Assembly: GCF_039710355.1 (NCBI RefSeq)
Contig: NZ_JBDKWZ010000005.1
Location: 372,001-436,000, forward strand
Length of the DNA stretch: 64,000 nucleotides
From: Rapidithrix thailandica
GTDB lineage: Bacteria; Bacteroidota; Bacteroidia; Cytophagales; Flammeovirgaceae
Direction of reading: 5' to 3'
The position numbers were made by a program, and so were the translations under genes. Within the stretch, counting starts at the first letter, position 1. The number at the start of each line of letters is the position of its first letter. Below, one piece after another: positions 8,691 through 17,532 of this stretch. Under the pieces are notes generated by a model that had not been told where the DNA came from, made no database searches, and saw only the letters and a list, made by a program, of their open reading frames with translations.

Positions 8691-9683
8691 ATGGAAAAAA
8701 GAAAATTAGCGAATACTGAGGTAGAAGTATCAGTGGTCACCTTTGGTGCTTGGGCAATTGGCGGATGGATGTGGGGTGGTGCCGATCAAAAAGATGCGAT
8801 TGAAGCAATTCATGCCGCTTTAGACCATGATATCAGCTCGATTGATACTGCTCCCGTATATGGTTTCGGGCTCAGCGAAGAGTTGGTAGGGAAAGCATTG
8901 GAAGGCAAAAAAAGAGAGCAAGTACAAGTATTGACCAAATATGGCTTGCGTTGGGATACGGACAAGGGAAACTTCAAGTTTGCCTCTCAAAATGCACAAG
9001 GAGAAGCCGTGAATATTCAAGAGTATGCCGGTAAAGAAAGTGTCATTAAGGAATGTGAAGATAGCCTGAGACGCTTGAAAACGGATTATATAGACTTGTA
9101 TCAAATCCATTGGCCGGACCCTACCACACCGATAGAGGAAACGATGGAGGCGGTTCAACAACTGTTGCAACAGGGTAAAATCAGAGCGGCCGGTGTGTGC
9201 AATTATAATGTAGACCAGGTAAGCGAGGCCTTGAAATATGCTCCGATTGTTTCGAATCAAGTGCCTTATAGTATGGTAAACCGTGGGATCGAAGCCGATG
9301 TAATGCCTCAGGCAAAAGAAAAGCAAATGGGTATTTTGGCGTATAGTCCTTTGCAAAGAGGCTTGTTGACAGGGAAAATTACGCCTGACTACCAATTTGG
9401 GGAAGGAGACCATCGACCTGGCACTCCACATTTCCAACCCGAAAATTTGAAAAGGACCAATGAGTTCTTGGCGAAAATAAAACCGATTGCGGAAGAACAC
9501 GATGCTTCGCTTTCGCAGTTGGTAATAGCTTGGACTTTAAGACAACCGGCTATGGCTTGTGCATTGGTGGGGGCCCGGAATGCCCAACAAACCATCGAAA
9601 ATGCTAAAGGCGGTAGGCTTAACTTATCGGAGGAGAGTCTGGCAAAGATTAACCGAGAACTTGCAAACTTGGAACTGGTATAA
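8691..9683 (+). CDS. Aldo/keto reductase
   Basis: A 330-residue NADPH-dependent oxidoreductase of the aldo/keto reductase superfamily, (beta/alpha)8 barrel. The full catalytic tetrad is visible: D52 and Y57 (SIDTAPVYGFG), K83 (LTKYG) and H140 (YQIHWPD). The C-terminal cofactor segment (GARNAQQTIENAKG) is typical of the YghZ/general-stress-type AKR group that reduces aldehydes or sugars. Cytoplasmic, no signal peptide. Monocistronic, with the long palindrome at 9709-9752 directly after it. Physiological substrate unknown. Confidence 0.9.
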   Translation: MEKRKLANTEVEVSVVTFGAWAIGGWMWGGADQKDAIEAIHAALDHDISSIDTAPVYGFGLSEELVGKALEGKKREQVQVLTKYGLRWDTDKGNFKFASQNAQGEAVNIQEYAGKESVIKECEDSLRRLKTDYIDLYQIHWPDPTTPIEETMEAVQQLLQQGKIRAAGVCNYNVDQVSEALKYAPIVSNQVPYSMVNRGIEADVMPQAKEKQMGILAYSPLQRGLLTGKITPDYQFGEGDHRPGTPHFQPENLKRTNEFLAKIKPIAEEHDASLSQLVIAWTLRQPAMACALVGARNAQQTIENAKGGRLNLSEESLAKINRELANLELV

Positions 9684-9708
9684 GTAAAGAAGGGTTGATA
9701 AACAGCCT

Positions 9709-9752
9709 AAATATATACGGGGTGATGTCATGACATCACCCCGTATATATTT
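9709..9752. terminator. 44-bp perfect palindrome between convergent genes (probable bidirectional terminator)
   Basis: Bases 9709-9730 are the exact reverse complement of 9731-9752, with no spacer. The core is GGGGTGATGTCATGACATCACCCC (first half GGGGTGATGTCA) with A/T outer arms (AAATATATAC). It lies 25 bases after the aldo/keto reductase stop and 10 bases before the stop of the convergent gene. The outer A/T arms give a short T-rich 3' side in either direction. Function as terminator is inferred from position. Confidence 0.7.
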
Positions 9753-9762
9753 GAACGGACCG

Positions 9763-11499
9763 TTATCGTTGGGCCTGGAGTGGATTGTTAACCATAATTA
9801 ATTGGCCGTTTTCAAATTTGAATACGGGAACTACCTGATTGTCATTCTTCCCTTCATAGCTAAAGCCCGTATAAATCATTCCCTCTTCAGGAGCTTCAAA
9901 ATAGATAGCCTGTCCGAAAGAAGTCCCATGCTTTTTCATCATCTTTCCAAAATAATACATGGTTTCAAAACCGCTAAACGCAAAGTTGGAGGGTAGTACC
10001 TGAACCTTTTCAAGGTATTGATTCGTAAAATGCTTGGTAGTGTTCGAATGGTACTTTTTGTATTCCGGGAAAAAGATATGGACATTGGATTGTTCCAACT
10101 GATCATAACTGATTTGAGGAAACTCAAACCATTCTTTAGGCACAAAAACAGGCACTTTTACCTGAAGTTCTTGCAAGGCACTGATCACATTGGAAGCTGC
10201 TACCGGCTCGGTTACACTGACAAATACATGTGAGGTAAAGGCGGTGTCCCTACTGTGATTTTGGATTTTTCTGAAATCACGGATCAAGTTGCCGAAGCCG
10301 TTAGAAGTATAGTCAAACTGCTCGTATACTTGTACGGTTCCCCCTTTGGCTTTGAAGTTTTCCATATAGGTATAAGCCATGAGTTTTTCGTTGTCCGTTC
10401 CTCCGAATATGATATAGGCCGTATGGTTATTCAAGGTATCAAACACAAAGTCGGACACTTTTCTGGCCTGGGTTTCCAAAGAAGGCAAACTTAAAAAGGC
10501 ATTGGGGTTATGGTTGGTAAAAACAGAGTTAGAACTGAAGGGGTTGACCATTACTTTGGAGTGCTTTTTGGAAAATTCGGATACCAACGGGAAGGTATTG
10601 GCGTACAAGGGGCCAATGATCAAGTCCATATACTGCATGGCAGTATCTTCCAGGATTTTCTGCGTTTGTTGTGAATCGTGTTTGGTATCGATCGCGTGGA
10701 GTTTGATATTAATGCTGTCTTTTTGAAGCCACTGGCAAGCCAATTTGATTCCCTCATAGGTATCATATACAAATTGATTGTTCCGGGCTAAAGAACGGGG
10801 ATTGGTGGTTTCGTTCAAAAACGGCATCAATACAGCCACATGGTATTCGTCTTTATAGACCGATTTTTTTAACTCAAGATCGTCCAAGGGGCCGCCATTG
10901 CTATGGAATTGGTAGTAAAGCTCTTGGAATACTTCGCCATAAGAACCTTTGGAAGGAAGGCGGTAAATCTTATCTAATAGTATTTTGGCAATGACCTGAT
11001 CTTTTTGAAAAGTTTTATAGAGGTAATGTACTTGATCAACCGTAAACGATTGCAGTTCCTGCTTTTTTAAATTGACAATGCTTTCCTGAAAGCCCTTCCC
11101 CTTTACCAGGTTCAAGGTTTGAATGGCCAGGTCCGGTTTGCCGGTTTTGAAGCGGACAGCGCCTAATAAAAATTTGACTTCCTCCTGATGCGGCCAAGAA
11201 GGGTGCTGTTGGAGTATTTGTTGGAGGGTATTTTCCGCTTTGGTAAACTCCCCGCTTTTAAAAGCGGCCAAGGCATAAAAGTACGAAGCGTAAATTTGAT
11301 AGCTATTGCCCGGTTTTTCGATGGTTAAGGGTTGAAATACCTGTTGAGCTTGGGGGTACTTTTGTTGTTTCAGTAAACTTTTGCCATACTCATATTTATT
11401 TTTCAAATCGTCTAAAACGGATTGTTTTACCCGGGATTGGCTAAAGCTACTGAGGCTGGTAAAGAGGAGGATACTTAGCAAAAAGAATGTCCGCATCAT
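9763..11499 (-). CDS. TPR protein with periplasmic-binding (type 1) receptor domain
   Basis: A 578-residue exported protein. Signal peptide about residues 1-20 (MMRTFFLLSILLFTSLSSFS). Residues ~30-200 are TPR-like helical repeats (KYEYGKSLLKQQKYPQAQQV; FYALAAFKSGEFTKAENTL). From ~218 (YHVAVLMPFLNE) to the end is a type-1 periplasmic-binding fold resembling branched-chain amino-acid receptors (LIIGPLYANTFPLVSEFSKK; TAYIIFGGTDNEKL; FAFSGFETMYYFGKMM). Similar proteins in Bacteroidota are annotated as LysM or ABC-substrate-binding relatives without a transporter. It lies downstream of guaA but behind guaA's terminator. No permease or ATPase is nearby, so the ligand and partner are unknown. Confidence 0.75.
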   Translation of the reverse strand: MMRTFFLLSILLFTSLSSFSQSRVKQSVLDDLKNKYEYGKSLLKQQKYPQAQQVFQPLTIEKPGNSYQIYASYFYALAAFKSGEFTKAENTLQQILQQHPSWPHQEEVKFLLGAVRFKTGKPDLAIQTLNLVKGKGFQESIVNLKKQELQSFTVDQVHYLYKTFQKDQVIAKILLDKIYRLPSKGSYGEVFQELYYQFHSNGGPLDDLELKKSVYKDEYHVAVLMPFLNETTNPRSLARNNQFVYDTYEGIKLACQWLQKDSINIKLHAIDTKHDSQQTQKILEDTAMQYMDLIIGPLYANTFPLVSEFSKKHSKVMVNPFSSNSVFTNHNPNAFLSLPSLETQARKVSDFVFDTLNNHTAYIIFGGTDNEKLMAYTYMENFKAKGGTVQVYEQFDYTSNGFGNLIRDFRKIQNHSRDTAFTSHVFVSVTEPVAASNVISALQELQVKVPVFVPKEWFEFPQISYDQLEQSNVHIFFPEYKKYHSNTTKHFTNQYLEKVQVLPSNFAFSGFETMYYFGKMMKKHGTSFGQAIYFEAPEEGMIYTGFSYEGKNDNQVVPVFKFENGQLIMVNNPLQAQR

Positions 11500-11607
11500 A
11501 AGTAGTCAAGTATTAATAAATGTTGCTATGATTCATATCAAAAAAAGATAACGTTTGTACTTTGATATGATACTGATGTTGAGAAATATCTAGAGTATTC
11601 CACTAGT

Positions 11608-11656
11608 AAAAAAAGCAGGGGTTTAGAAATCATCTCCCCAAATTTCTAAACCCCTG
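11608..11656 (-). terminator. Intrinsic terminator of guaA
   Basis: A perfect 15-bp stem (CAGGGGTTTAGAAAT at 11616-11630 with its complement at 11642-11656) and an 11-base loop. On the minus strand it is followed by a T-run (A-run 11608-11614). It separates guaA from the downstream gene. Confidence 0.85.
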
Positions 11657-11739
11657 TTCAATTCGCAAAATCCATGCTTTTCGAAACTCTTTTTCACAAA
11701 TGTGCCAAAGAAGAAAAGAATGTGATGTTATTCAATATA

Positions 11740-13269
11740 TTATTCCCACTCAATGGTGGCCGGTGGTTTAGAACTAATGTCATAAACGACCCGGTTCACT
11801 CCTTTCACTTTGTTGATGATATCATTACTGATTTTTGCCAAGAATTCATATGGCAAATGGCACCAGTCAGCCGTCATTCCGTCCAGGCTGGTAACGGCCC
11901 GTAAGCTGACCACGTTTTCATACGTTCGCTCATCTCCCATTACCCCTACTGACTGCACGGGCAATAAGATAGCCCCGGCTTGCCATACCTGGTCGTACAA
12001 ACCATGGTCTTTGAGACCTTGGATAAAGATATAATCCACCTCTTGAAGGATGCGTACTTTTTCCGGGTTGATGTCACCCAGGATACGGATTCCCAAGCCT
12101 GGTCCCGGGAACGGGTGTCTGCCTAAGATAGCGGCATCTATTTGCAAGGATGTACCCACTCTTCTCACTTCATCTTTAAAAAGGGTGTTCAAAGGCTCCA
12201 CCACTTTCAAGTGCATGTAGTCAGGCAAACCGCCTACGTTATGGTGAGATTTAATGGTAGCAGATGGGCCTTTTACAGAAACCGATTCAATGATATCCGG
12301 GTAAATGGTTCCTTGCCCCAGCCATTTTACATCTTTTATTTTATGGGCTTCTTCATCGAAGACTTCAATAAATACCCGGCCAATTGCTTTGCGCTTTTGT
12401 TCCGGGTCGGTCACATCACGCAAGGCATCGTAAAATTTATCTTTGGCATCTACTCCTTTAATGTTCAATCCCATATGTTTGTAGGATTCCAACACACTTT
12501 CGAACTCATTTTTACGGAGCAGGCCATTGTCTACAAAAATACAATACAAGTTTTCACCAATTGCCTTATGCACCAGAATAGCGGCCACTGAAGAATCCAC
12601 ACCACCGCTCAAGGCCATCACTACTTTGTCATTGCCAAGTTGCTCCTTCAGAGCTTTTACGGTGCTGTCAACAAAAGTATCGGGAGTCCAGCTTTGGCTG
12701 CATCCACAGATTTTCACCACGAAGTTTTGTAAAACTTCTTTTCCATCGGTAGAGTGCGTGACTTCCGGGTGAAATTGCAGGCCAAAGGTTTGCTCCCCTT
12801 CGATATGGTAAGCCGCTACTTGTACACTCTCCGTACTGCCGATGACTTTAAATTTTTCAGGTAGGTCGGTAATGGTATCACCGTGTGACATCCATACTTG
12901 TGAGCCTTCTTTGATATTTTCCAATAAAGGGCAGCTTTGATCGATAAAGCTCAAATTTGCACGGCCATACTCTCGGATTTCGGAGGGAGCTACCTTGCCT
13001 TTGGACTCAAAAGCGGTTAACTGTGCACCATAGCAAATGCCGAGTAAAGGGAGTTTGCCACGGTATTTATATAAGTCAATATAAGGGGACTCGGTATCCA
13101 ACACAGAGTGCGGGCTTCCGGATAAGATGACCCCTTTTACCTCCTCATCCAATACAGGAAGGTGGTTAAAAGGATGGATTTCACAATACACATTTAACTC
13201 ACGTACTCTCCTGGCAATCAATTGAGTGTACTGTGAGCCAAAATCGATGATATAGATTTTCTCCGCCAT
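11740..13269 (-). CDS. guaA: GMP synthase (glutamine-hydrolysing)
   Basis: A 509-residue enzyme converting XMP, glutamine and ATP to GMP, the last step of guanine nucleotide synthesis. The N-terminal class I glutamine amidotransferase has catalytic C79 (LGICYGAQ), H167 and E169 (FHPEVTH). The ATP pyrophosphatase domain has the PP-loop SGGVDSS at 221-227. The C-terminal dimerisation domain (GRHPFPGPGLGIRILGD ... KPPATIEWE) is intact to the expected WE end. Full length for the family. A -7-type box lies only 4 bases before the ATG, so the mRNA may be leaderless. Confidence 0.98.
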   Translation of the reverse strand: MAEKIYIIDFGSQYTQLIARRVRELNVYCEIHPFNHLPVLDEEVKGVILSGSPHSVLDTESPYIDLYKYRGKLPLLGICYGAQLTAFESKGKVAPSEIREYGRANLSFIDQSCPLLENIKEGSQVWMSHGDTITDLPEKFKVIGSTESVQVAAYHIEGEQTFGLQFHPEVTHSTDGKEVLQNFVVKICGCSQSWTPDTFVDSTVKALKEQLGNDKVVMALSGGVDSSVAAILVHKAIGENLYCIFVDNGLLRKNEFESVLESYKHMGLNIKGVDAKDKFYDALRDVTDPEQKRKAIGRVFIEVFDEEAHKIKDVKWLGQGTIYPDIIESVSVKGPSATIKSHHNVGGLPDYMHLKVVEPLNTLFKDEVRRVGTSLQIDAAILGRHPFPGPGLGIRILGDINPEKVRILQEVDYIFIQGLKDHGLYDQVWQAGAILLPVQSVGVMGDERTYENVVSLRAVTSLDGMTADWCHLPYEFLAKISNDIINKVKGVNRVVYDISSKPPATIEWE

Positions 13270-13273
13270 GCTG

Positions 13274-13281
13274 CAAAATTA
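13274..13281 (-). promoter_or_regulatory. Candidate -7 box (TAATTTTG) directly before guaA
   Basis: On the minus strand TAATTTTG matches the Bacteroidota -7 consensus TAnnTTTG exactly and ends 4 bases before the guaA ATG. No convincing -33 TTTG was found 19-21 bases upstream. If used, transcription would start at or within a few bases of the start codon. Confidence 0.4.
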
Positions 13282-13406
13282 GAAAAATAACCTAAACTGT
13301 ATGTATCAATTAATGTATAGCCTCTGTATAAATGCTGTTTTATCTCTTCCGTAGATATCTTCAAGGAATATTCCGGGAAGGGCTTGGGAAGGAGTTGCGT
13401 TACTGG

Positions 13407-13448
13407 TAAAAAATAAATGCCATAACCTTGAACAAGGATTATGGCATT
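13407..13448 (-). terminator. Intrinsic terminator of rpmE2
   Basis: Stem of 10 + 4 bp with one bulged base (AATGCCATAA-CCTT / AAGG-A-TTATGGCATT), GAAC tetraloop, followed on the minus strand by a T-rich run. It starts about 20 bases past the L31 stop codon. Confidence 0.85.
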
Positions 13449-13468
13449 CATTGCGAACGCTGCATTGA

Positions 13469-13720
13469 TTACTTTTGAGCTCTTTTGTATTTCTGGTTGA
13501 ATTTCTCAACACGACCAGCTTTACTGATGAACGAACGCTTACCAGTATAAAACGGGTGTGAGGCAGAGCTAATTTCCACTTTGATTACTGGATAAGTGCT
13601 ACCGTCTTCCCATTCTACGGTTTCATCTGAAGTCATCGTAGACCGAGTCAAAAACTTATGGCCACTCGTCAGATCCAAAAAAACAACCTCTCTATACTCT
13701 GGGTGAATATCTTTTCTCAT
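13469..13720 (-). CDS. rpmE2: 50S ribosomal protein L31, type B
   Basis: An 83-residue ribosomal protein of the large subunit. It starts MRKDIHPEYREVVFLD and carries the type B features: longer length, the SSASHPFYTGK segment and a basic tail, without the CxxC zinc pair of type A L31. In many bacteria type B is the zinc-independent form; here no zinc-type copy is visible in the window, so its role as sole or alternative L31 cannot be judged. Monocistronic with its own terminator. Confidence 0.97.
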   Translation of the reverse strand: MRKDIHPEYREVVFLDLTSGHKFLTRSTMTSDETVEWEDGSTYPVIKVEISSASHPFYTGKRSFISKAGRVEKFNQKYKRAQK

Positions 13721-13922
13721 TTCTCAATTGCTATTTTATGCCATGAAAATTTAAAAGAAGTGCAAAGATACTTATAATATATAAGAAGTCAAATAACTAA
13801 TAATGAACAATTCTGAAAAACAATGAAATACTCAAAAAATTAGATTAGCAAAGAACTTTAGAAACCACCGGTTGGCGATAGTTATTTCTTTTTATGGTGA
13901 ACGGCATTTCAAGAGTTATGAT

Positions 13923-13956
13923 TCAGCCTTTGGAAGAAAAGTTTGGCAAAGGCTGA
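13923..13956 (-). terminator. Hairpin after the acyltransferase gene
   Basis: A 10-bp perfect stem (TCAGCCTTTG / CAAAGGCTGA) with a 14-base loop, 5 bases past the stop codon at 13962. No T-run follows on the minus strand, so it may only stabilise the 3' end. Confidence 0.4.
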
Positions 13957-13961
13957 TCCTT

Positions 13962-15341
13962 TTACCTGCCTTCGGTTTCTTGCTGTTTTTCCCCTCGCTC
14001 TTGTAGATATATGCTGGTTGCCTGATTCAATGATTGAACAATTCCTTTTCTTTGAGAAATCAACAGTTCCATTAATTCCTTTCGCTTACGGAAAAGACCC
14101 AATAGTTTCCATTTTCCCCGCATACTGTGAAGAAAGAAACTGAAATTCCAGGTGAAAAAGCCGGTAATGGGAAGAGAAAGCAAATAAGCACCGGTGAACC
14201 ATGGGCTAGACGTCCATAGATACACCAGGTAAGTTTGAAGCGCGTAAAACAACGGAAATGTAAAGGTACCCGTGGCGAGCATAATGGGTGCCCGGTACTC
14301 AATTTCTTTGGTGATGCGGTCTGCGATCAACGATGGTAGGATATACGGAATATAATTGTGAAGGTACCCGTACAGGTAAACAGGAAAACCCAGAAGGGTG
14401 AAGAGCCAGTTTTTTAAAGTGCTGTAAAATAAGGTTTTGCTTCCTGCAAACCCGGAGAGTACTTCATCTCGCATTTGAATGATGGCCAGCTTGCGAAAGT
14501 AATTCTCAATCGATCGGGTAATTTGTTCGAAACGCTCGGGATGATATTCCTGGAAAAAATTTACGGCATCAATAATTTGCTGTGAGAGTTTAAAGGCTTC
14601 TTGTTTGTCATCCAGGTTGGCGTCTAACTGGTGGCTTAAGGTCTGCCGGTAAAGTTTTTCTATTTGTTTACGCAAGCGATCCTGTTCCGCGTTTTGAGTG
14701 ATGAGCATTTGTTCTTCCAGTTGTTTCCGAATATCATCGGTTAGCTGATTCACCGTTCCGGCTTCATCTGTGGAGTAAGACTCCCAATAGTCTTGTACGT
14801 TTAGCGCCTGTGTGATATTGATCAATACTTCGCTGCGAAACCGTTGGGGTTGAGAATAATTCAATCCTATGGAAGCGATTTTTACTCCAAGCTTTCCTCC
14901 GTATTGGGCTTCAGCTCCCAGGGCAATCCGGGCCGTACCGGTTTTGAGCTGCCTGAGTTTCCGTTCACTGATACTGGTTCCTTCCGGAAAAATAAGAATC
15001 GTGCCTTCTTCCGCCAGGTACTCGTAGCACTTACTAAAGGTCTTGCGGTTGTCCGGATTGCCTTTTTTTACATCCTGTTTCCGGTACACCGGGATCATAT
15101 TGAATTTGCTGAAGAGCCATTTGTTGAAGGCATTGGAAAACACGGAGGCATTGGTCAAAAAGGCAACTTGTTGCTTTAAAAGTACGGCAATCAACAAGGG
15201 GTCCAGAAACGTATTGGGGTGGTTGGCTACAACCAATAGGGGGCCTTCTTTCGGCAAAAGATGCTTGTTGTTGACCGTAATCTTACGGAAAAAAACCTTT
15301 AGCGCCAGTTTTACAATGATTTTTAAAAATGAGTAAATCAT
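13962..15341 (-). CDS. PlsC-type glycerolipid acyltransferase, membrane protein
   Basis: A 459-residue protein with an N-terminal acyltransferase domain: NHPNTFLDP (H41 ... D47) and IFPEGTS (~117) are blocks I and III of glycerol-phosphate acyltransferases. The spacing is H-x5-D rather than the H-x4-D of PlsC, as in the Gpt2/Sct1-like group (NHPN-type). The C-terminal part (from ~310) has three or four hydrophobic segments (LFTLLGFPVYLYGY, FTFPLFYALQTYLVYLW, YLLSLPITGFFTWNFSFF). It would transfer an acyl chain to a glycerol phosphate or similar acceptor at the inner membrane. Exact substrate is unclear. Stands alone, with the L31 gene downstream on the same strand. Confidence 0.85.
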   Translation of the reverse strand: MIYSFLKIIVKLALKVFFRKITVNNKHLLPKEGPLLVVANHPNTFLDPLLIAVLLKQQVAFLTNASVFSNAFNKWLFSKFNMIPVYRKQDVKKGNPDNRKTFSKCYEYLAEEGTILIFPEGTSISERKLRQLKTGTARIALGAEAQYGGKLGVKIASIGLNYSQPQRFRSEVLINITQALNVQDYWESYSTDEAGTVNQLTDDIRKQLEEQMLITQNAEQDRLRKQIEKLYRQTLSHQLDANLDDKQEAFKLSQQIIDAVNFFQEYHPERFEQITRSIENYFRKLAIIQMRDEVLSGFAGSKTLFYSTLKNWLFTLLGFPVYLYGYLHNYIPYILPSLIADRITKEIEYRAPIMLATGTFTFPLFYALQTYLVYLWTSSPWFTGAYLLSLPITGFFTWNFSFFLHSMRGKWKLLGLFRKRKELMELLISQRKGIVQSLNQATSIYLQERGEKQQETEGR

Positions 15342-15490
15342 ATGTTCCAGTTATCAATATGACTGTAAAGTAAACCAATAAGGAGAAAGTTTTAACAATA
15401 AAAGTACGCTACTGCCCGGCTTGGGAGCAATGTACCACACAAAACTATCAGTGTTTACAAATGATAAACCACTTTCCTGCCTTCCGGTAA

Positions 15491-15523
15491 AAATAAAAAG
15501 GTTGCCTTGAACGGGCAACCTTT
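15491..15523 (-). terminator. Intrinsic terminator of grpE-dnaJ
   Basis: Stem AAAGGTTGCC / GGCAACCTTT (10 bp), 7-base loop, followed on the minus strand by a T-rich run (A-rich 15491-15499). It lies about 30 bases after the dnaJ stop. Confidence 0.85.
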
Positions 15524-15553
15524 GCATCGCATATGAATAATATGCTATATTTC

Positions 15554-16690
15554 TTATTCGAAAAACTCCTTCATTTTTTCAAAAAAGCTTCTTTCGGACT
15601 TGCCGGGTTGGGGTTTGAAATTCTCTGCACTTCTCAGAGACTCCAACACCTTCTTTTCGTCAGAAGACAATTTTTTCGGAGTCCAGATATTGACATGAAT
15701 CAGTTGGTCGCCCGTACTATAACCATTCAAGTCTCTGATCCCTTTGCCTCTTAAGCGAAGTACTTTGCCGCTTTGTGTGCCGGCTTCTATCGGGATTTTT
15801 ACTTTTCCGTTAATCGTGGGTACTTCCACGGTAGTGCCCAGGCAAGCATCGATAAAGCTGATGTACAAGTCATAATGTACATTATTGCCATCCCTTTTCA
15901 AGTTTTCATCCTCCACTTCTTCGATAACAATCAACAAGTCACCGGGGATGCCTCCTCTCTTCGGAGCATTTCCCTTGCCACTCATCGACAGTTGAACGCC
16001 TTCCGAGACACCGGCGGGGATTTTTATCGGAATAACTTCTTCTTTGTAAATCCGGCCTTCTCCATGACATTTGTCGCAACTTTGGCTGATGGTTTGTCCT
16101 TCGCCATTACAGGAGGGGCAAGTATTGGTAGACACCATTTGCCCTAGCATGGTATTGACTACTTTTCTGACTTGACCGGTTCCCTGACAAGTAGGGCAGG
16201 TTTTCAGAGAGGTGCCGTTTTTAGAGCCATTGCCATCACAGCTGTCACAAGATACGTAGCGTTTTACTTTGATTTTTTTCTCTACACCGTTGGCAATTTC
16301 TTCCAGGGTGAGTTTGAGTTTGATTCGCAAGTTGGAGCCTTTTTTCATCCGGGCTCCCCGGCCTCCGCCACTTCCGCCAAAGAAGTCGCCAAACCCACCT
16401 CCGAAAATATCGTCAAAGCGGGAGAAAATATCCTCCATGTTTACGCCACCGGAGCCAAAGCCGCCTTCTACACCTTGATGGCCAAAGCGGTCATAGCGCT
16501 CGCGTTTGTCCGGATTACTTAATACTTCATAGGCTTCGGCTGCCTCTTTAAATTTATCTTCCGCCTCTTTATCGCCCGGGTTTTTGTCCGGGTGAAATTT
16601 GATTGCTATTTTCCGGTAGGCTTTTTTTATCTCATCCTGTGCCGCGCCTCTACTTACGCCCAGTATCTCGTAATAATCTCTTTTGGTCAT
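15554..16690 (-). CDS. dnaJ: Molecular chaperone DnaJ (Hsp40)
   Basis: A 378-residue co-chaperone that delivers unfolded proteins to DnaK and stimulates its ATPase. The J domain (1-70) carries HPD at 33-35. A Gly/Phe-rich linker follows (~75-125), then four zinc-finger CxxCxGxG repeats (CDSCDGNG, CPTCQGTG, CPSCNGEG, CDKCHGEG; ~147-210) and the C-terminal substrate-binding domains (VPTINGKVKIPIEAGTQSG). Full length. It is the second gene of a grpE-dnaJ unit with a 59-base gap; dnaK is not in the window. Confidence 0.98.
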   Translation of the reverse strand: MTKRDYYEILGVSRGAAQDEIKKAYRKIAIKFHPDKNPGDKEAEDKFKEAAEAYEVLSNPDKRERYDRFGHQGVEGGFGSGGVNMEDIFSRFDDIFGGGFGDFFGGSGGGRGARMKKGSNLRIKLKLTLEEIANGVEKKIKVKRYVSCDSCDGNGSKNGTSLKTCPTCQGTGQVRKVVNTMLGQMVSTNTCPSCNGEGQTISQSCDKCHGEGRIYKEEVIPIKIPAGVSEGVQLSMSGKGNAPKRGGIPGDLLIVIEEVEDENLKRDGNNVHYDLYISFIDACLGTTVEVPTINGKVKIPIEAGTQSGKVLRLRGKGIRDLNGYSTGDQLIHVNIWTPKKLSSDEKKVLESLRSAENFKPQPGKSERSFFEKMKEFFE

Positions 16691-16749
16691 TATTTATGAT
16701 TTTATCAAGAAAAGTTGAGAAGGTCTCGGTTGTTCAAAAGCGTAGGGGA

Positions 16750-17349
16750 TTAGGCTCCCACTACTACTTTGGCAAAACGAACTACTTTATCATTCAGATA
16801 ATATCCTTTTTCAATCACATCCACAATTTTTCCTTTGAGCTCTTCGCTGGGAGCCGGAATTTGTGTGATGGCATCGTGCAGTTCGGTGTCCAACGCTTTG
16901 CCTATACAATCTTCCATTTCTTTGACCCCCTTTTGCTCCAAGGTTTTTTTGAATTTGTTGTAAATCAACTCAAAACCTTCTTTTTCCTTACTGTCTTCTC
17001 CCAAAGCTTTTTGAGCACGCTCAAAGTCGTCCAGAATTGGCAGTAAAGCTACCACTAAGCCTTCATTAGCCGAGGCGACCAGATCCAGACGCTCTTTAGC
17101 AGTCCTTCTCCGGAAATTTTCGAAATCAGAATAAAGGCGTAAATATTTATTTTTAACTTCTTCCAATTCTTCTCCTTTTGATGCCCTTGCTGTTTCTTCA
17201 GAAGTTTCTTGCGTCTCTTCCGTAGCTTCTTCCTGATCTGTATTTGCCTCTGCTTCTGTAGTTGTTTCTTGTTCTGATTTTATTTCTTGCTCTTCTTGAG
17301 CTACGGATTCTTTTTGCTCCTTCATTTCGTTGATATCTTCTTTAGCCAT
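16750..17349 (-). CDS. grpE: Nucleotide exchange factor GrpE
   Basis: A 199-residue DnaK exchange factor. Residues 1-60 are very acidic and Glu/Thr-rich (EEQEIKSEQETTTEAEANTD), then a long helix (LEEVKNKYLRLYSDFENFRR, the usual GrpE signature) and the C-terminal beta domain with VIEKGYYLNDKVVRFAKVVV. First gene of the grpE-dnaJ unit. A palindrome (17393-17406) and a -7-like box (17493-17500) lie upstream, leaving a leader of about 140 bases. Confidence 0.97.
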   Translation of the reverse strand: MAKEDINEMKEQKESVAQEEQEIKSEQETTTEAEANTDQEEATEETQETSEETARASKGEELEEVKNKYLRLYSDFENFRRRTAKERLDLVASANEGLVVALLPILDDFERAQKALGEDSKEKEGFELIYNKFKKTLEQKGVKEMEDCIGKALDTELHDAITQIPAPSEELKGKIVDVIEKGYYLNDKVVRFAKVVVGA

Positions 17350-17392
17350 AATTATACTGGATCGTTTGTTAATTAAGACATTAAATAAATAA

Positions 17393-17406
17393 AGTGTTTA
17401 AACACT
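17393..17406. promoter_or_regulatory. 14-bp perfect palindrome in the grpE leader
   Basis: AGTGTTTAAACACT lies between the putative grpE promoter and the grpE start codon. It resembles a dimeric repressor site, but does not match the CIRCE element. Role is inferred from position only. Confidence 0.35.
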
Positions 17407-17492
17407 GGGGGGCTTGCGAAAGATTCCCCCTGTCTTTTGCTCTCCTGTTTTCAATTATATTGCCAAGCCTCAAATGGTGACAAAATGACTTA

Positions 17493-17500
17493 CAAAGGTA
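17493..17500 (-). promoter_or_regulatory. Candidate -7 box (TACCTTTG) for grpE-dnaJ
   Basis: The minus strand reads TACCTTTG, an exact match to TAnnTTTG, about 145 bases before the grpE ATG and just beyond the end of the amidohydrolase gene. No -33 TTTG at the standard spacing; a TTGACA lies 27 bases upstream. Confidence 0.4.
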
Positions 17501-17532
17501 TACATTTAGCGAAAAATGTCAGTCTGTCAAGC

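Noticed and set aside
17393..17406. CIRCE element
   Set aside because: The sequence does not match the TTAGCACTC-N9-GAGTGCTAA consensus.
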